Of a stretch of DNA of 64,000 nucleotides, positions 8,453 to 17,043 are shown piece after piece. The notes beneath the pieces are model-generated. The model was not told the origin of the DNA. It saw only the letters and a program-made list of their open reading frames with translations, and did not search any database. Origin of the DNA: JBGTSJ01 sp041940305 (lineage in GTDB: Bacteria; Planctomycetota; Planctomycetia; Planctomycetales; Planctomycetaceae); NCBI GenBank assembly GCA_041940305.1, contig JBGTSJ010000026.1, forward strand, positions 1 through 64,000. The letters are read 5' to 3'. The translations under genes and the position numbers were made by a program. Each line of letters opens with the position of its first letter. Within the stretch, counting starts at the first letter, position 1.

Positions 8453-9994
8453 ATGCCCGTTACGACTCATCGACCTCTGCCGCCGGAGATCAAGGCCGTC
8501 CAGGACGAGATGGAGGCGATCGCGCGCAGCTACGGACTCGATTTCTTCGAGACGATCTTCGAGATGCTCGACTACGAAGAGTTGAGCATGTTCGCCGCGT
8601 ACGGAGGCTTTCCCGTCCGCTATCCGCACTGGCGGTTCGGCGCGGAGTACGACGAGCTGATGAAGGGGTACTCGTACGGTCTGCAGAAGATCTACGAGAT
8701 GGTGATTAACACCGATCCCTGCTACGCCTACCTGCTGTCGGCCAACGCGATGACCGACCAGAAGCTCGTCATCGCCCACGTCTATGGACACTGCGACTTC
8801 TTCAAGAACAACGCCTGGTTCGCGCCGACGAACCGGAAGATGCTCGACCAGATGGCGAACCACGCCTCGCGCGTCAGCCGGTACATCGATCGCCACGGCT
8901 ATGAGCCGGTCGAGCAGTTCATCGACGCCTGCCTGTCGCTGGAGAACCTGATCGACCCGCATTCGCCGCACATCCGCCGCCGTCCCGACCCCAAGTACGT
9001 CGCCGCCGAGCGGGAGAAGCGCCGCAAGGAGAAGGAGCGCGAGGACCAGGGACTCCCGGAGGCTCGCGGGAAGTTCAAGGCCAAGGAGTACATGGATGAG
9101 TTCATCAACCCGCCCGACGTGCTGGAGCGGCAGGAGGTGGAGCGGCGGCGGCAGGAGGACGAGCGGGAGGCCAGCCGTTCGTTTCCGGAGGAGCCTCAGC
9201 GCGACGTGCTGCTGTTCCTCCTCGAACATGCGCCGCTCCGCGACTGGCAGCACGACATCCTCGCCATCATCCGGGACGAGGCGTACTACTTCGCTCCGCA
9301 GGGACAGACGAAGATCATGAACGAGGGGTGGGCCAGCTACTGGCACTCCAAGATCATGACGCGGCACGGCCTTACCGACGCCGAGGTCATCGACTACGCC
9401 GACCACCACTCCGGCACGATGGCCATGAGCCCGCGACGGCTGAACCCGTACAAGATCGGCATCGAGCTGTTCAAGGACATCGAAGACCGCTGGAATCGCG
9501 GCCAGTTCGGCCAGGAATGGGAGGAGTGCGACGACCACGAGGTCCGCAGCAACTGGGACCGGCAGGTCGGGCTCGGTCGGGACAAGATCTTCGAGGTCCG
9601 CCGCGTGCACAACGACGTGACTTTCATCGACACGTTCCTCACCGAAGACTTCTGCCGCAAGCACAAGCTGTTCTCGTTCGCCTACAACGAGTCGTCGGGA
9701 GATTACGAAATCGCGTCGCGGCAGTTTCTGGAGATCAAGCAGCAGTTGCTCACCAGCCTCACCAACCACGGCCGCCCGTTTATCTACGTGCAGGACGGAA
9801 ACTACCGGAACCGGGGTGAGTTGTACCTCAGGCACCAGTTCCAGGGGATCGAACTCAAGCAGGACTATGCCCGCGACACGCTTACGAACCTGCACCTGCT
9901 CTGGGGCCGCCCCGTGCATATCGAGAGTGTGGTGGACGACGAGTCGGCCGTGCTGTCGTTCGACGGCAACCACCATGAGGTCCGGTCAGCTTGA
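8453..9994 (+). CDS. SpoVR family protein
   Basis: 513 residues, the normal length for the SpoVR/YcgB family. The conserved N-terminal block is present (YGLDFFETIFEMLDYEELSM, YGGFPVRYPHW), as are VYGHCDFFKNNAWF and, in the middle, APQGQTKIMNEGWASYWHSK with the family's His/Glu-rich site. DRHGYEPVEQFIDACLSLEN follows the usual order. The family is named after a Bacillus spore cortex gene, but homologues are widespread in non-sporing bacteria, where they often sit with the PrkA kinase and YeaH. Neither partner is in this window, so the biochemical role here is open. It begins about 220 bases after the dehydrogenase remnant. Confidence 0.93.
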   Translation: MPVTTHRPLPPEIKAVQDEMEAIARSYGLDFFETIFEMLDYEELSMFAAYGGFPVRYPHWRFGAEYDELMKGYSYGLQKIYEMVINTDPCYAYLLSANAMTDQKLVIAHVYGHCDFFKNNAWFAPTNRKMLDQMANHASRVSRYIDRHGYEPVEQFIDACLSLENLIDPHSPHIRRRPDPKYVAAEREKRRKEKEREDQGLPEARGKFKAKEYMDEFINPPDVLERQEVERRRQEDEREASRSFPEEPQRDVLLFLLEHAPLRDWQHDILAIIRDEAYYFAPQGQTKIMNEGWASYWHSKIMTRHGLTDAEVIDYADHHSGTMAMSPRRLNPYKIGIELFKDIEDRWNRGQFGQEWEECDDHEVRSNWDRQVGLGRDKIFEVRRVHNDVTFIDTFLTEDFCRKHKLFSFAYNESSGDYEIASRQFLEIKQQLLTSLTNHGRPFIYVQDGNYRNRGELYLRHQFQGIELKQDYARDTLTNLHLLWGRPVHIESVVDDESAVLSFDGNHHEVRSA

Positions 9995-10013
9995 AGACCG
10001 AACCGGATACTGA

Positions 10014-10427
10014 GTCGCATGGCTGTTCCGGGGCTCGCATCGAGATGCGTAGCGAGGATCCGGCACTGGCCAACGATCGTCCTTGCTGACGCGGCAGGCT
10101 GCCGGAATGCGTCGAGTTCGGGCAACATGTGACGTTTCTGCCGGTCGTGCGTGGTGTGGCGTCAACGGAAGATAGGCGAAACTTGTTGACGCCCGGCAAC
10201 GGCGGTCTATGTTTCCGTAACCCCTCTCTCAGGCTCCCGGCCTCGTCCGGCGCTAACCCGCACGGACGGCAGACTTTGCATTGATGCGCGTCTGTCCGGC
10301 ACTGGTGGAGCGAGCGTTGCCGCGACCGCACATCCGTGCGTCCGGCGAAGGCGACGTCGTGGCCGTTTGGCCCCATCGCGGGCACAGGCCCGCCGCGCCC
10401 CGATATCCACACCGAGAGAGTGCGCAC
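10014..10427. other. Intergenic region upstream of the sigma-54 regulator
   Basis: 414 bases with no supported gene. The frame of the regulator is open back to 10281, but the receiver domain starts at 10428. A promoter-like pair (TTGACG at 10186-10191, TATGTT at 10208-10213, 16-base spacer) is the only signal I see. Confidence 0.5.
10186..10213 (+). promoter_or_regulatory. Possible sigma-70-type promoter for the response regulator
   Basis: TTGACG and TATGTT are separated by 16 bases, about 215 bases before the regulator start. The match is good in an otherwise GC-rich spacer, but unproven. Confidence 0.35.
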
Positions 10428-11828
10428 ATGCAGTACCACGGCTCACTGCTGGTGGTTGATGACGACCGGCACATCTGTGAGGCGATGGCGGATTACCTCC
10501 GCAGCCTCGGCCACCGCACCGAAACGGCCACCAGCTGCGGCCAGGCGCTCTCCCGCCTCAAAGAATTCAACTTCGAGGTCGTCGTCTGCGACGTCAATCT
10601 CGGCGACCAGGACGGCTTCCAGTTGCTGGAATGGGTCGTCGATCACAAGCCGGAAACGTCCGTGATCCTGATCACCGGCTACGGCACCATCGAAAGCGCC
10701 GTCGAAGCCATCCGCATGGGGGCCTTCGACTACCTCACCAAGCCCGTCATCGACGACGAGCTCAACTTCTCGATCCAGCGGGCCCTCGGCCAGCGGAAGA
10801 TCGTCGAAGAGAACAAGCAGCTGCGGGCGCGCCTGGATGAGCGGTTCGGCATGTCGAACATCATCGGTCACGACTACAAGATGACCAAGATGTTCGACCT
10901 CATCGAGAGCGTCGCCGATACGCGGACGACGGTCCTGATCCTCGGCGAGAACGGCACCGGCAAGACCATCACCGCGCGGGCCATCCATCAGCTCAGCAGC
11001 CGCCAGGACAAGCCGTTCGTCGAAGTCGCCTGCGGAGCGCTCCCCGACACACTGCTGGAAAGCGAGCTGTTCGGCCACGTGACCGGCGCGTTCACCGGCG
11101 CCACGCACGACAAGCCCGGCAAGTTCCTGCAGGCGGACGGCGGCACGATCTTTCTCGACGAGGTCGGCACCGCGTCACCCAGCCTGCAGGTAAAGCTGTT
11201 GCGGGTACTGCAGGACCGCGAGTTCGAGGCCGTCGGCGGCAACAAGACGCACAAGGTCGATGTCCGGCTGGTGCTGGCCACCAACGAAGACCTGGAAGAG
11301 AAGGTCCGCCGCGGCGAGTTCCGGCAGGATCTGTACTACCGTATCAACGTCGTGAGCATCACGCAGCCCCCGCTCCGGGAGCGGATCGGCGACATCCCGT
11401 TGCTCGTCGAGCATTACGTCGGCGAGTTCAACGAACAGACCGGCAAGGAAGTCCGGGGCTTCGACGACGAGGCGATGTCGGTGCTGCAGCGCTACACGTG
11501 GCCCGGAAACGTCCGTGAGCTGGTCAACGTCGTCGAGCGGGCCGTCGTACTGGCGAAGTCCGACATGATCAGCGTGCGGGACCTCCCCGAGGCTCTAAAG
11601 CGGGACAACAACGGTCACTCGACGTCGCTGGCCGGCATGCTGCTGACCGGCAACCTCAAGTCCGCACTGTCGCATCCGGAACGGCAGATCATCATTGAGG
11701 CTCTGGAGTCCAACGGCTGGAACCGCCAGGACACCGCCCGCACCCTCGGCATCAACCGCACCACGCTCTACAAGAAGATGCGCAAGTACGACATCAGCTA
11801 CGAGCAGCACGTGATGGCCGGAACCTGA
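10428..11828 (+). CDS. Sigma-54-dependent response regulator (NtrC family)
   Basis: 466 residues. The receiver domain (3-120) has LLVVDDDRH, the phospho-acceptor Asp in VVVCDVNLGDQDG and the Lys in DYLTKP. The AAA+ domain (about 140-375) has Walker A GENGTGKT and the sigma-54 contact loop GAFTGA, followed by GGTIFLDEVG (Walker B). The C-terminal Fis-type helix-turn-helix is WNRQDTARTLGINRTTLYKK. It should activate sigma-54 promoters after phosphorylation. No histidine kinase is adjacent, so its partner must be elsewhere; the hybrid kinase at 50.7 kb already carries its own receiver. The start at 10428 places the receiver at the N-terminus. Confidence 0.95.
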   Translation: MQYHGSLLVVDDDRHICEAMADYLRSLGHRTETATSCGQALSRLKEFNFEVVVCDVNLGDQDGFQLLEWVVDHKPETSVILITGYGTIESAVEAIRMGAFDYLTKPVIDDELNFSIQRALGQRKIVEENKQLRARLDERFGMSNIIGHDYKMTKMFDLIESVADTRTTVLILGENGTGKTITARAIHQLSSRQDKPFVEVACGALPDTLLESELFGHVTGAFTGATHDKPGKFLQADGGTIFLDEVGTASPSLQVKLLRVLQDREFEAVGGNKTHKVDVRLVLATNEDLEEKVRRGEFRQDLYYRINVVSITQPPLRERIGDIPLLVEHYVGEFNEQTGKEVRGFDDEAMSVLQRYTWPGNVRELVNVVERAVVLAKSDMISVRDLPEALKRDNNGHSTSLAGMLLTGNLKSALSHPERQIIIEALESNGWNRQDTARTLGINRTTLYKKMRKYDISYEQHVMAGT

Positions 11829-11836
11829 GAATGTAG

Positions 11837-11857
11837 CCGGGTCACTTCGTGACCCGG
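11837..11857. repeat. Short perfect hairpin after the regulator gene
   Basis: CCGGGTCAC, three-base loop, GTGACCCGG. It lies nine bases after the regulator stop. There is no T-run, so it is more likely an interspersed hairpin repeat than a classical terminator, though it could stabilise the mRNA end. Confidence 0.7.
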
Positions 11858-11932
11858 AGACCGCGTGCGCACGGTGCATTGACCTGCAGATGGATAACGC
11901 ACCGGCCTGAGAATGCCGCTTGCCCGCACGAC

Positions 11933-12943
11933 TCAGGGTCGATCGTCCCACGCCCGATGCGATGCCGCAACGATCGGCGGCTGCTGCTGACGCTCGATCC
12001 GTTCCGCGTCGGCGCGGAAGCGGCGCAGCTGGTCGAGACCCGTCGCATAGCAGGTCGTGTGCCTCACGCGCAGGGCCTGCATCGCGAACTCTTCCGCCTC
12101 GTCGTACGACTGCCGCTGGGCGGCGGCGACCGCCAGGTTGAACAGCGCCGCGTCATTCTCGGGCGCAGCGTCCAGCACCGCCTGCCATACCTGCTCCGCT
12201 TCGCTCCAGCGTCCGCGCCGTGCCAGGCGCACCCCCCGGCGAATGCGGAAGCCCGTCCATTCGTACCAGTCCCCGTCCGCCAGTTCGACCTGCTCCTGCA
12301 TCGACTGGGGCCGCAGCACCGCAATGAAGTCGTCGAGGCACTCTGCCGTCAGTGACTGCAGGACTTCGTTATCCTCGGGAACCCGGCACTTGGGAGTCAC
12401 GCCCCACTCCTTGTGCCGCTTGACGGTCCGCGCGGCGAGCACGTCCCCGCTGCAGACGTCCACCAGCTCCAGTTCGATCTTCACCACCGCCTCGCGCACC
12501 TTCAGTTCTCCCGGCGTGGCGGACGGAATTGCATCCTCCGGCTCAGTGGGACGATCGCCCTCCAGCGTCCCCAGCAGGGAATGGCTCGGCAACTGGTCCG
12601 AGCAGCCGTATTCCAGCACGCGGCCGGCGATGATCGCGTCCGCGTCTTCTGGTCGGCAGAGCGTGTAGCGCGGTTCACTCCGGTTCGACGTCTCTCCGCC
12701 CGCCGTCCGCACGCCGAACTGGAAACCGGCGGATTCCGCCGCTTCATCCCCGTCGAGCCGCTCCCGCAACGCGACGGCAATTTCCGCCGCGTGATCTCCC
12801 TCAATCTCCGCAATGGCAATGCGGCTGACGTGGGGAGCATCCAGTTCGGCCGGCTTCCAGTAACGCACCGTCGCCGTCTGCGCACAGCCGCTCAGGCCAA
12901 TGCACAGCAGCCAGACAACGTAAAGCAGGCGGGGGTGAGGCAT
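11933..12943 (-). CDS. Outer-surface lipoprotein with C-terminal TPR-like repeat
   Basis: 336 residues. A signal peptide ends in the lipobox LSGC at residues 18-21, so it should be lipidated. Residues 35-220 form a domain with RIAIAEIEGDHAAEIAVALR and the DADAIIAGRVLEYGCSD stretch. This layout resembles the GNA1162/CsgG-like lipoproteins that bind other envelope components, a weak resemblance only. Residues 245-310 are a TPR-like helical repeat (RRGRWSEAEQVWQAVLDAAP, DAALFNLAVAAAQ). It converges on the response regulator gene. Function unknown. Confidence 0.75.
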   Translation of the reverse strand: MPHPRLLYVVWLLCIGLSGCAQTATVRYWKPAELDAPHVSRIAIAEIEGDHAAEIAVALRERLDGDEAAESAGFQFGVRTAGGETSNRSEPRYTLCRPEDADAIIAGRVLEYGCSDQLPSHSLLGTLEGDRPTEPEDAIPSATPGELKVREAVVKIELELVDVCSGDVLAARTVKRHKEWGVTPKCRVPEDNEVLQSLTAECLDDFIAVLRPQSMQEQVELADGDWYEWTGFRIRRGVRLARRGRWSEAEQVWQAVLDAAPENDAALFNLAVAAAQRQSYDEAEEFAMQALRVRHTTCYATGLDQLRRFRADAERIERQQQPPIVAASHRAWDDRP

Positions 12944-13062
12944 TCCGTTGCGGTACCCGGATCGCGGCCGGCCCAGTCAGCAGAGGCAAACGGCAGGCGA
13001 TCAAACAGGGAGCTGAATCAGCAGAAGGGGCGCGCCTTATACGTCATCCATCGGCCCGCCAC

Positions 13063-13084
13063 AATCCGGCTCCCCAGCCGGATT
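13063..13084. terminator. Perfect palindrome downstream of the nitrilase-family gene
   Basis: AATCCGGCT, CCCC loop, AGCCGGATT. It lies 45 bases past the end of the four-gene minus-strand run and before the lipoprotein gene. A terminator or mRNA-end hairpin is likely, although there is no clean T-run on the minus strand. Confidence 0.45.
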
Positions 13085-13129
13085 CTCCCCGTCGGCACAG
13101 TTCTCAACGGCCCGCAGTCGCCCGCTTCA

Positions 13130-14116
13130 TCACGTCCCGGAGGACTGCGGAGGCTGGGCCAGCCTCCAGCCGGGCTGCGTCAGCGGGGGAGTGGACGACG
13201 GCTCAGTAAGCTTGCCGTACAGTTCCGGACGACGGGCCCGCAGATAACGCCGTCCCGGCGCGACCGCGAGCTTTTCCGGCGTGCACACTCCGATGGCGAA
13301 GTCATCACCAAGCCGGCTGCATTCGGCCAGCACCTCCCCGAAAGGGTCGAGGACCATCGCGTTGCCGTTGCGGACCTGGCCGTAGTCCATGCCGATCGGA
13401 TTCGTGAACACGGCATACACGCCGTTCTCATACGCGCGGGCCGGGAGCCACCGCATCAGCCAGCCGCGTCCCTTGGGACCGTTGAGTTCCATCCGCAGCG
13501 GCGCCGGGTCAACGTCGCGCCGCCGCCATAACTCGGGATCGACCAGTCCCCTCCCCGGCATGTCGGACGGCAGGCAGCCCGTCACGTGCGGCATGAACAC
13601 AATCTCCGCCCCATGCAGGGCCGTGATTCGCACATTCTCGGGGAGGTTGTTGTCGTAGCAGATCAGGACGCCGCACCTCCAGCCGCGGAGATCGAATACG
13701 GTGTACTCGTCGCCCGACGTCAGCGCCGGGTTCACGAATGCATGCAGCTTGCGATGCCGCGCGACGAGTCGATCGCCGTCGACGCAGACGTACGTGTTGT
13801 ACACCCGGTCTCCGTCGCGCTCGAAAAGTCCGGCGAGGATCGCCGCCCCCGTTTCGGAGGACAGGCGCATCAGTGCCTGCGTGCCGGGTCCGCCGGGGAC
13901 CGGTTCGGCAAGCTCCAGCAGGGCCGGCTTCGAGAAGGGTTGCACGAACGAGTACGCCGGAATGCAGCACTCGTGAAAGCTCACGACCTCCGCCCCGTTC
14001 CGGACGGCGGCGTCGGCCAGCGAGCGCATGCGGTCGAGGTTGTACGCGGTGTCGCCGTCCCGGTGCTCGAACTGGCAGGCGGCGATGCGCAGCGGTCGGT
14101 CCGGCATGAGCTTCAC
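13130..14116 (-). CDS. Carbon-nitrogen hydrolase (nitrilase superfamily)
   Basis: 328 residues (a second ATG at 14107 would give 325). The catalytic triad of the superfamily is visible: Glu in GAEVVSFHECC, Lys in ARHRKLHAF, Cys in GVLICYDNNLPE. These enzymes hydrolyse nitriles, amides or carbamoyl groups in the cytoplasm. The substrate cannot be told from the sequence. It is the last gene of a minus-strand run with the ferredoxin (35 bases apart), the desaturase-like enzyme and the rhodanese. That makes a joint role in modifying a small molecule possible but unproven. Confidence 0.85.
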   Translation of the reverse strand: MKLMPDRPLRIAACQFEHRDGDTAYNLDRMRSLADAAVRNGAEVVSFHECCIPAYSFVQPFSKPALLELAEPVPGGPGTQALMRLSSETGAAILAGLFERDGDRVYNTYVCVDGDRLVARHRKLHAFVNPALTSGDEYTVFDLRGWRCGVLICYDNNLPENVRITALHGAEIVFMPHVTGCLPSDMPGRGLVDPELWRRRDVDPAPLRMELNGPKGRGWLMRWLPARAYENGVYAVFTNPIGMDYGQVRNGNAMVLDPFGEVLAECSRLGDDFAIGVCTPEKLAVAPGRRYLRARRPELYGKLTEPSSTPPLTQPGWRLAQPPQSSGT

Positions 14117-14150
14117 CTGCCCGCTTTGGCCGCGACGTCAGCCGCGGCCG

Positions 14151-14513
14151 TCAGTTCCAGAACTTCTCTTCGCCGTGCCAGTTCATCGAAGGATGCGTCA
14201 CCACGTCGCAGTCTCCCTGTACGCGCGTCTGACAGGAGAGACGCAGCTTCTTTTCGTTCCCCAGTCGGGCGAAGAAGGTGAGCGGGCCCAGCCACAGTCG
14301 CAGCCGCTCCAGCAGTCCCGGACGGCTGACGTTCTCCTCACCCTTGGTGATGTGCACCTGGCAGCTGGCGCACTGTCCCAGCCCGTAGCAGTTGAGGTAG
14401 CGGTGTACGCCGGAATACAGCTCGACGCCGTTCTGCAGCGCCGCTTTGCGGAGGTTGGCCCCCTCGGGCACCTCGATGGTCTTCTTCTCGTTGACGAACG
14501 TGACCTTGGGCAT
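14151..14513 (-). CDS. 2Fe-2S ferredoxin
   Basis: 120 residues from ATG 14513; an upstream in-frame ATG at 14531 would add six. The plant-type ferredoxin cluster ligands are present as CYGLGQCASC plus a later Cys in LRLSCQTRVQGD, giving the C-x5-C-x2-C...C pattern. The N-terminal MPKVTFVNEKKTIEVPEG is the usual beta-grasp start. An electron carrier is expected. It sits directly between the sterol-desaturase-family gene and the nitrilase gene on the same strand, so it may feed electrons to the di-iron enzyme upstream. Confidence 0.9.
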   Translation of the reverse strand: MPKVTFVNEKKTIEVPEGANLRKAALQNGVELYSGVHRYLNCYGLGQCASCQVHITKGEENVSRPGLLERLRLWLGPLTFFARLGNEKKLRLSCQTRVQGDCDVVTHPSMNWHGEEKFWN

Positions 14514-14555
14514 TGTCGTTCGCGGCTGCAATCGGCAGGGACAGCGGGGTAGAAA

Positions 14556-15512
14556 TCAGCGACGAGGACGGGCCGGATGATACGGCCCGCCACCGCCGTT
14601 TTCCACCACGGACTCCCCCTTTCCGGCGTTCGGGAATGCGTCCCCGCGGAAATCCCCCGCCCCCTCCCGGCCGGATCCGGCGTCCCTGACCGTCCGGATA
14701 AAGGGCATCAGCAGGATGCGGTGCAGGGGCGACGTCCGGTGTTCGTCCCGCAATTCGTTCAGGCCGATCGTCATCTCCTCGTGACCGGCCGCCGGCTGAG
14801 CACGATACGTCCCGCAGATCCAGTCCCACCACGGAAGATTGAACCCGAAGTTGCTGTTCGTCTCCTCTCGAATCACCGAGTGATGCACGCGATGCATGTC
14901 GGGCGTGACGACCAGCCGCCGCAGCACGCGATCCACCCCCGGCGGCATGCGGACATTCGCATGATTGAACATCGACGTGGCGTTCAGCAGCGCCTCAAAC
15001 GTCACGACGCACCACGGCGACGGTCCCAGCATCAGCACGACACCCATCTTGATGCCCATCGACAGCAGGATCTCCACCGAATGGAAGCGGACGCCCGTGG
15101 TGGCGTCGATGTCCAGGTCCGCATGATGCACCCGGTGCAGCCGCCAGAACAGCGGGACCGAGTGGAACATCACGTGCTGCAGATAAATCGCAAAGTCGAG
15201 GGCGAGCAGGCCGATCGCGAACTCGACGGCGGCCGGCCACGCCACGACGTTCAGCACGCCCCATTCCCGCCGCGCGGCGATCTCGGCCAGCAGGACGGCC
15301 GTCAGGGGCAGCAGCAGCCGCACGGCGGCCGTATTCAGGGCGACGAGCGACAGGTTGCTCACCCAGCGCACCCCCCGCCGCGCCCTCCAGTGACGCCGCG
15401 GCGCCAGATATTCCCACAACATCATTAACAGCAGCACGGCGAAAAAGGTGGTCAGCCGAACCGCCGTTTCGCGCGCCGTCCCGCCGAGGTCCCCGTTGAG
15501 CGCGAGCGTCAA
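14556..15512 (-). CDS. Sterol desaturase / fatty acid hydroxylase superfamily membrane enzyme
   Basis: 318 residues with four or so hydrophobic segments in the first 190 residues. The di-iron His clusters of the superfamily are present: HVMFH, HRVHH and a second HRVHH near DMHRVHHSVIREE. The ending FNLPWWDWICGTYR is characteristic. It should hydroxylate or desaturate a lipid or sterol-like substrate at the membrane. It starts four bases after the rhodanese stop, and a ferredoxin gene follows 43 bases downstream, which fits an electron-transfer unit. Confidence 0.88.
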   Translation of the reverse strand: MTLALNGDLGGTARETAVRLTTFFAVLLLMMLWEYLAPRRHWRARRGVRWVSNLSLVALNTAAVRLLLPLTAVLLAEIAARREWGVLNVVAWPAAVEFAIGLLALDFAIYLQHVMFHSVPLFWRLHRVHHADLDIDATTGVRFHSVEILLSMGIKMGVVLMLGPSPWCVVTFEALLNATSMFNHANVRMPPGVDRVLRRLVVTPDMHRVHHSVIREETNSNFGFNLPWWDWICGTYRAQPAAGHEEMTIGLNELRDEHRTSPLHRILLMPFIRTVRDAGSGREGAGDFRGDAFPNAGKGESVVENGGGGPYHPARPRR

Positions 15513-15515
15513 CGC

Positions 15516-15920
15516 TCACTCCTCTGCCTTGCGGAACCCGAATTCAATCAGCTCCGCATATCCGGGCTTGAGGGCGCGCACATCGGAGTACGTCTTCTCC
15601 AGAATCTCCGCCGCAGAGACGGAGCGCCGTCCCGAACGGCAATAGGTATACAGCACTTTGCCTTCCGGCAGCCGCGCCGCCAGTTCCTCTTTCGACAATC
15701 CGTCCTTAAGCGCACTGAGCGGCAGGAAAATCGCCCCCTCCACGTGTCCGGCGTCCCATTCCTCCTGTTCGCGCACGTCCACCAGCACGGCGTCGCCAGC
15801 GTCCACCTTCTCCTGGACCGTCTTAAGAGCGTCCTTGGTCTGCTCGGCCGCCGGCAGCGACGCGACGGCCGAAAGGCAGAGCACGATTAGAGCGAAAGGG
15901 CGTATCCGGACAGGCATCAT
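15516..15920 (-). CDS. Exported rhodanese-domain protein
   Basis: 134 residues from the first of two adjacent ATGs (15920, 15917). Residues 1-25 are a signal peptide (RPFALIVLCLSAVASLPAA). The rest is a single rhodanese domain: VLVDVREQEEWDAGHVEGA and the active-site loop YTYCRSGRRS with its Cys. It should act as a sulfurtransferase in the periplasm. It heads the run with the desaturase-like enzyme, ferredoxin and nitrilase. The frame is open far upstream (to 17204), but that extension is antisense to ubiA and is not coding. Confidence 0.88.
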   Translation of the reverse strand: MMPVRIRPFALIVLCLSAVASLPAAEQTKDALKTVQEKVDAGDAVLVDVREQEEWDAGHVEGAIFLPLSALKDGLSKEELAARLPEGKVLYTYCRSGRRSVSAAEILEKTYSDVRALKPGYAELIEFGFRKAEE

Positions 15921-16115
15921 TGCGGCCTTTAACAGGTAAGGAGTTTCTGAAGTGTAGCGCGCCGGGTGAGGTCCGTAAATCCGCGGAACTTCCGGTGATC
16001 GCAATGTCTCCCCGGGTTCGACGCCCGCCTTTCCCGAATGGCAGGTGAAATCGGCCATCGGACGACGGTAAACTCTCCAGCCTGCAACGACGGCCGCACT
16101 CACTCTCCTCCCGCA

Positions 16116-16982
16116 ATGCGCACGCGTCTGACTCACTTCCTGGGACTGGTCCGCTTCAGCCATACGGTGTTTGCGCTCCCGTTCGCGCTGTTTGCGGCCG
16201 CGCTGGCGTGGCGGGAGACCGAATTCCGCTGGCGCGACCTGCTGGGGATTCTGCTCTGCATGGTCTTTGCCCGGACGGCGGCGATGGCCTTCAATCGTCT
16301 CGTCGACCGCCGGATCGACGCCGCCAATCCGCGCACAGCCGGACGACACCTGCCGGCCGGGATCCTGTCGGTTCGCGCCGTCTGGACACTGACGGCCCTG
16401 TGCATCCTGGGCTTCGTCGCCTCCACGCTCCTGTTCCTTCCGAACCGCTGGCCGGTCTACCTCTCGCTCCCGGTGCTGGCGTTCCTGTTCGGCTACTCGT
16501 ACGCCAAGCGCTGGACCGCATGGTGCCACTACTGGCTCGCCGCAGCACTGATGCTCTCGCCGATCGCCGTCTGGATCGCCCTCACCGGCACCCTCGCGTG
16601 GCCTCCGCTGCTGCTGGCGGCCGTCATCCTGTTTTGGGTGGGAGGATTCGACATCATCTACGCCTGCCAGGACGTGGAATTCGACCGGCAACAGGGGCTG
16701 TACAGCCTGCCCGCACGCTGGGGCGTGCCCTTCGCACTCCGCGTCGCCTTCCTCAGCCATCTGCTGACGATCGCAGGATTGCTGGCCCTCTGGTGGGTGG
16801 CCGCACTCGGACCCGTGTTTCTCATCGGCTGCGGCCTGGTCGCGCTGCTGTTGCTCTATGAGCATCGCCTGGTGCGTCCCGACGATCTGGCGCGGGTCAA
16901 TCTCGCGTTCTTCAACGTGAACGCCGTGATCAGCATCGGCCTGTTGATCGTCGGGCTGATCGACCTCTGGCTTGGGCGATGA
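16116..16982 (+). CDS. UbiA-family prenyltransferase (4-hydroxybenzoate / menaquinone-pathway type)
   Basis: 288 residues, eight or nine hydrophobic helices. Both aspartate-rich motifs that bind prenyl diphosphate through Mg are seen: NRLVDRRID near residue 59 and DVEFDRQQGLYSLPAR near residue 185. The protein matches the bacterial 4-hydroxybenzoate polyprenyltransferase group. In bacteria that make menaquinone by the futalosine route this member is MqnP; which quinone applies here cannot be told. ATG 16116 places the first helix correctly. It converges on trpC across a perfect hairpin. Confidence 0.88.
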   Translation: MRTRLTHFLGLVRFSHTVFALPFALFAAALAWRETEFRWRDLLGILLCMVFARTAAMAFNRLVDRRIDAANPRTAGRHLPAGILSVRAVWTLTALCILGFVASTLLFLPNRWPVYLSLPVLAFLFGYSYAKRWTAWCHYWLAAALMLSPIAVWIALTGTLAWPPLLLAAVILFWVGGFDIIYACQDVEFDRQQGLYSLPARWGVPFALRVAFLSHLLTIAGLLALWWVAALGPVFLIGCGLVALLLLYEHRLVRPDDLARVNLAFFNVNAVISIGLLIVGLIDLWLGR

Positions 16983-16999
16983 ACGGATGAGTTCTCCGC

Positions 17000-17032
17000 A
17001 GAAACCCGGTTTCTTTAGGAAACCGGGTTTCT
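17000..17032. terminator. Perfect 14-bp hairpin between convergent ubiA-type gene and trpC
   Basis: AGAAACCCGGTTTC, five-base loop, GAAACCGGGTTTCT. It is symmetrical, ends in TTTCT on either strand and sits midway between two convergent stops, which suits a bidirectional terminator. Confidence 0.7.
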
Positions 17033-17043
17033 CGCAAGTCTCG

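Noticed and set aside
8222..9976. Minus-strand 584-codon frame opposite SpoVR
   Set aside because: Val/Leu/Asp-rich mirror of the SpoVR codons, no recognisable domain.
8453..9994. Evidence of sporulation
   Set aside because: SpoVR homologues are widespread in non-sporing bacteria; no other sporulation gene is present. FtsK is the normal division translocase.
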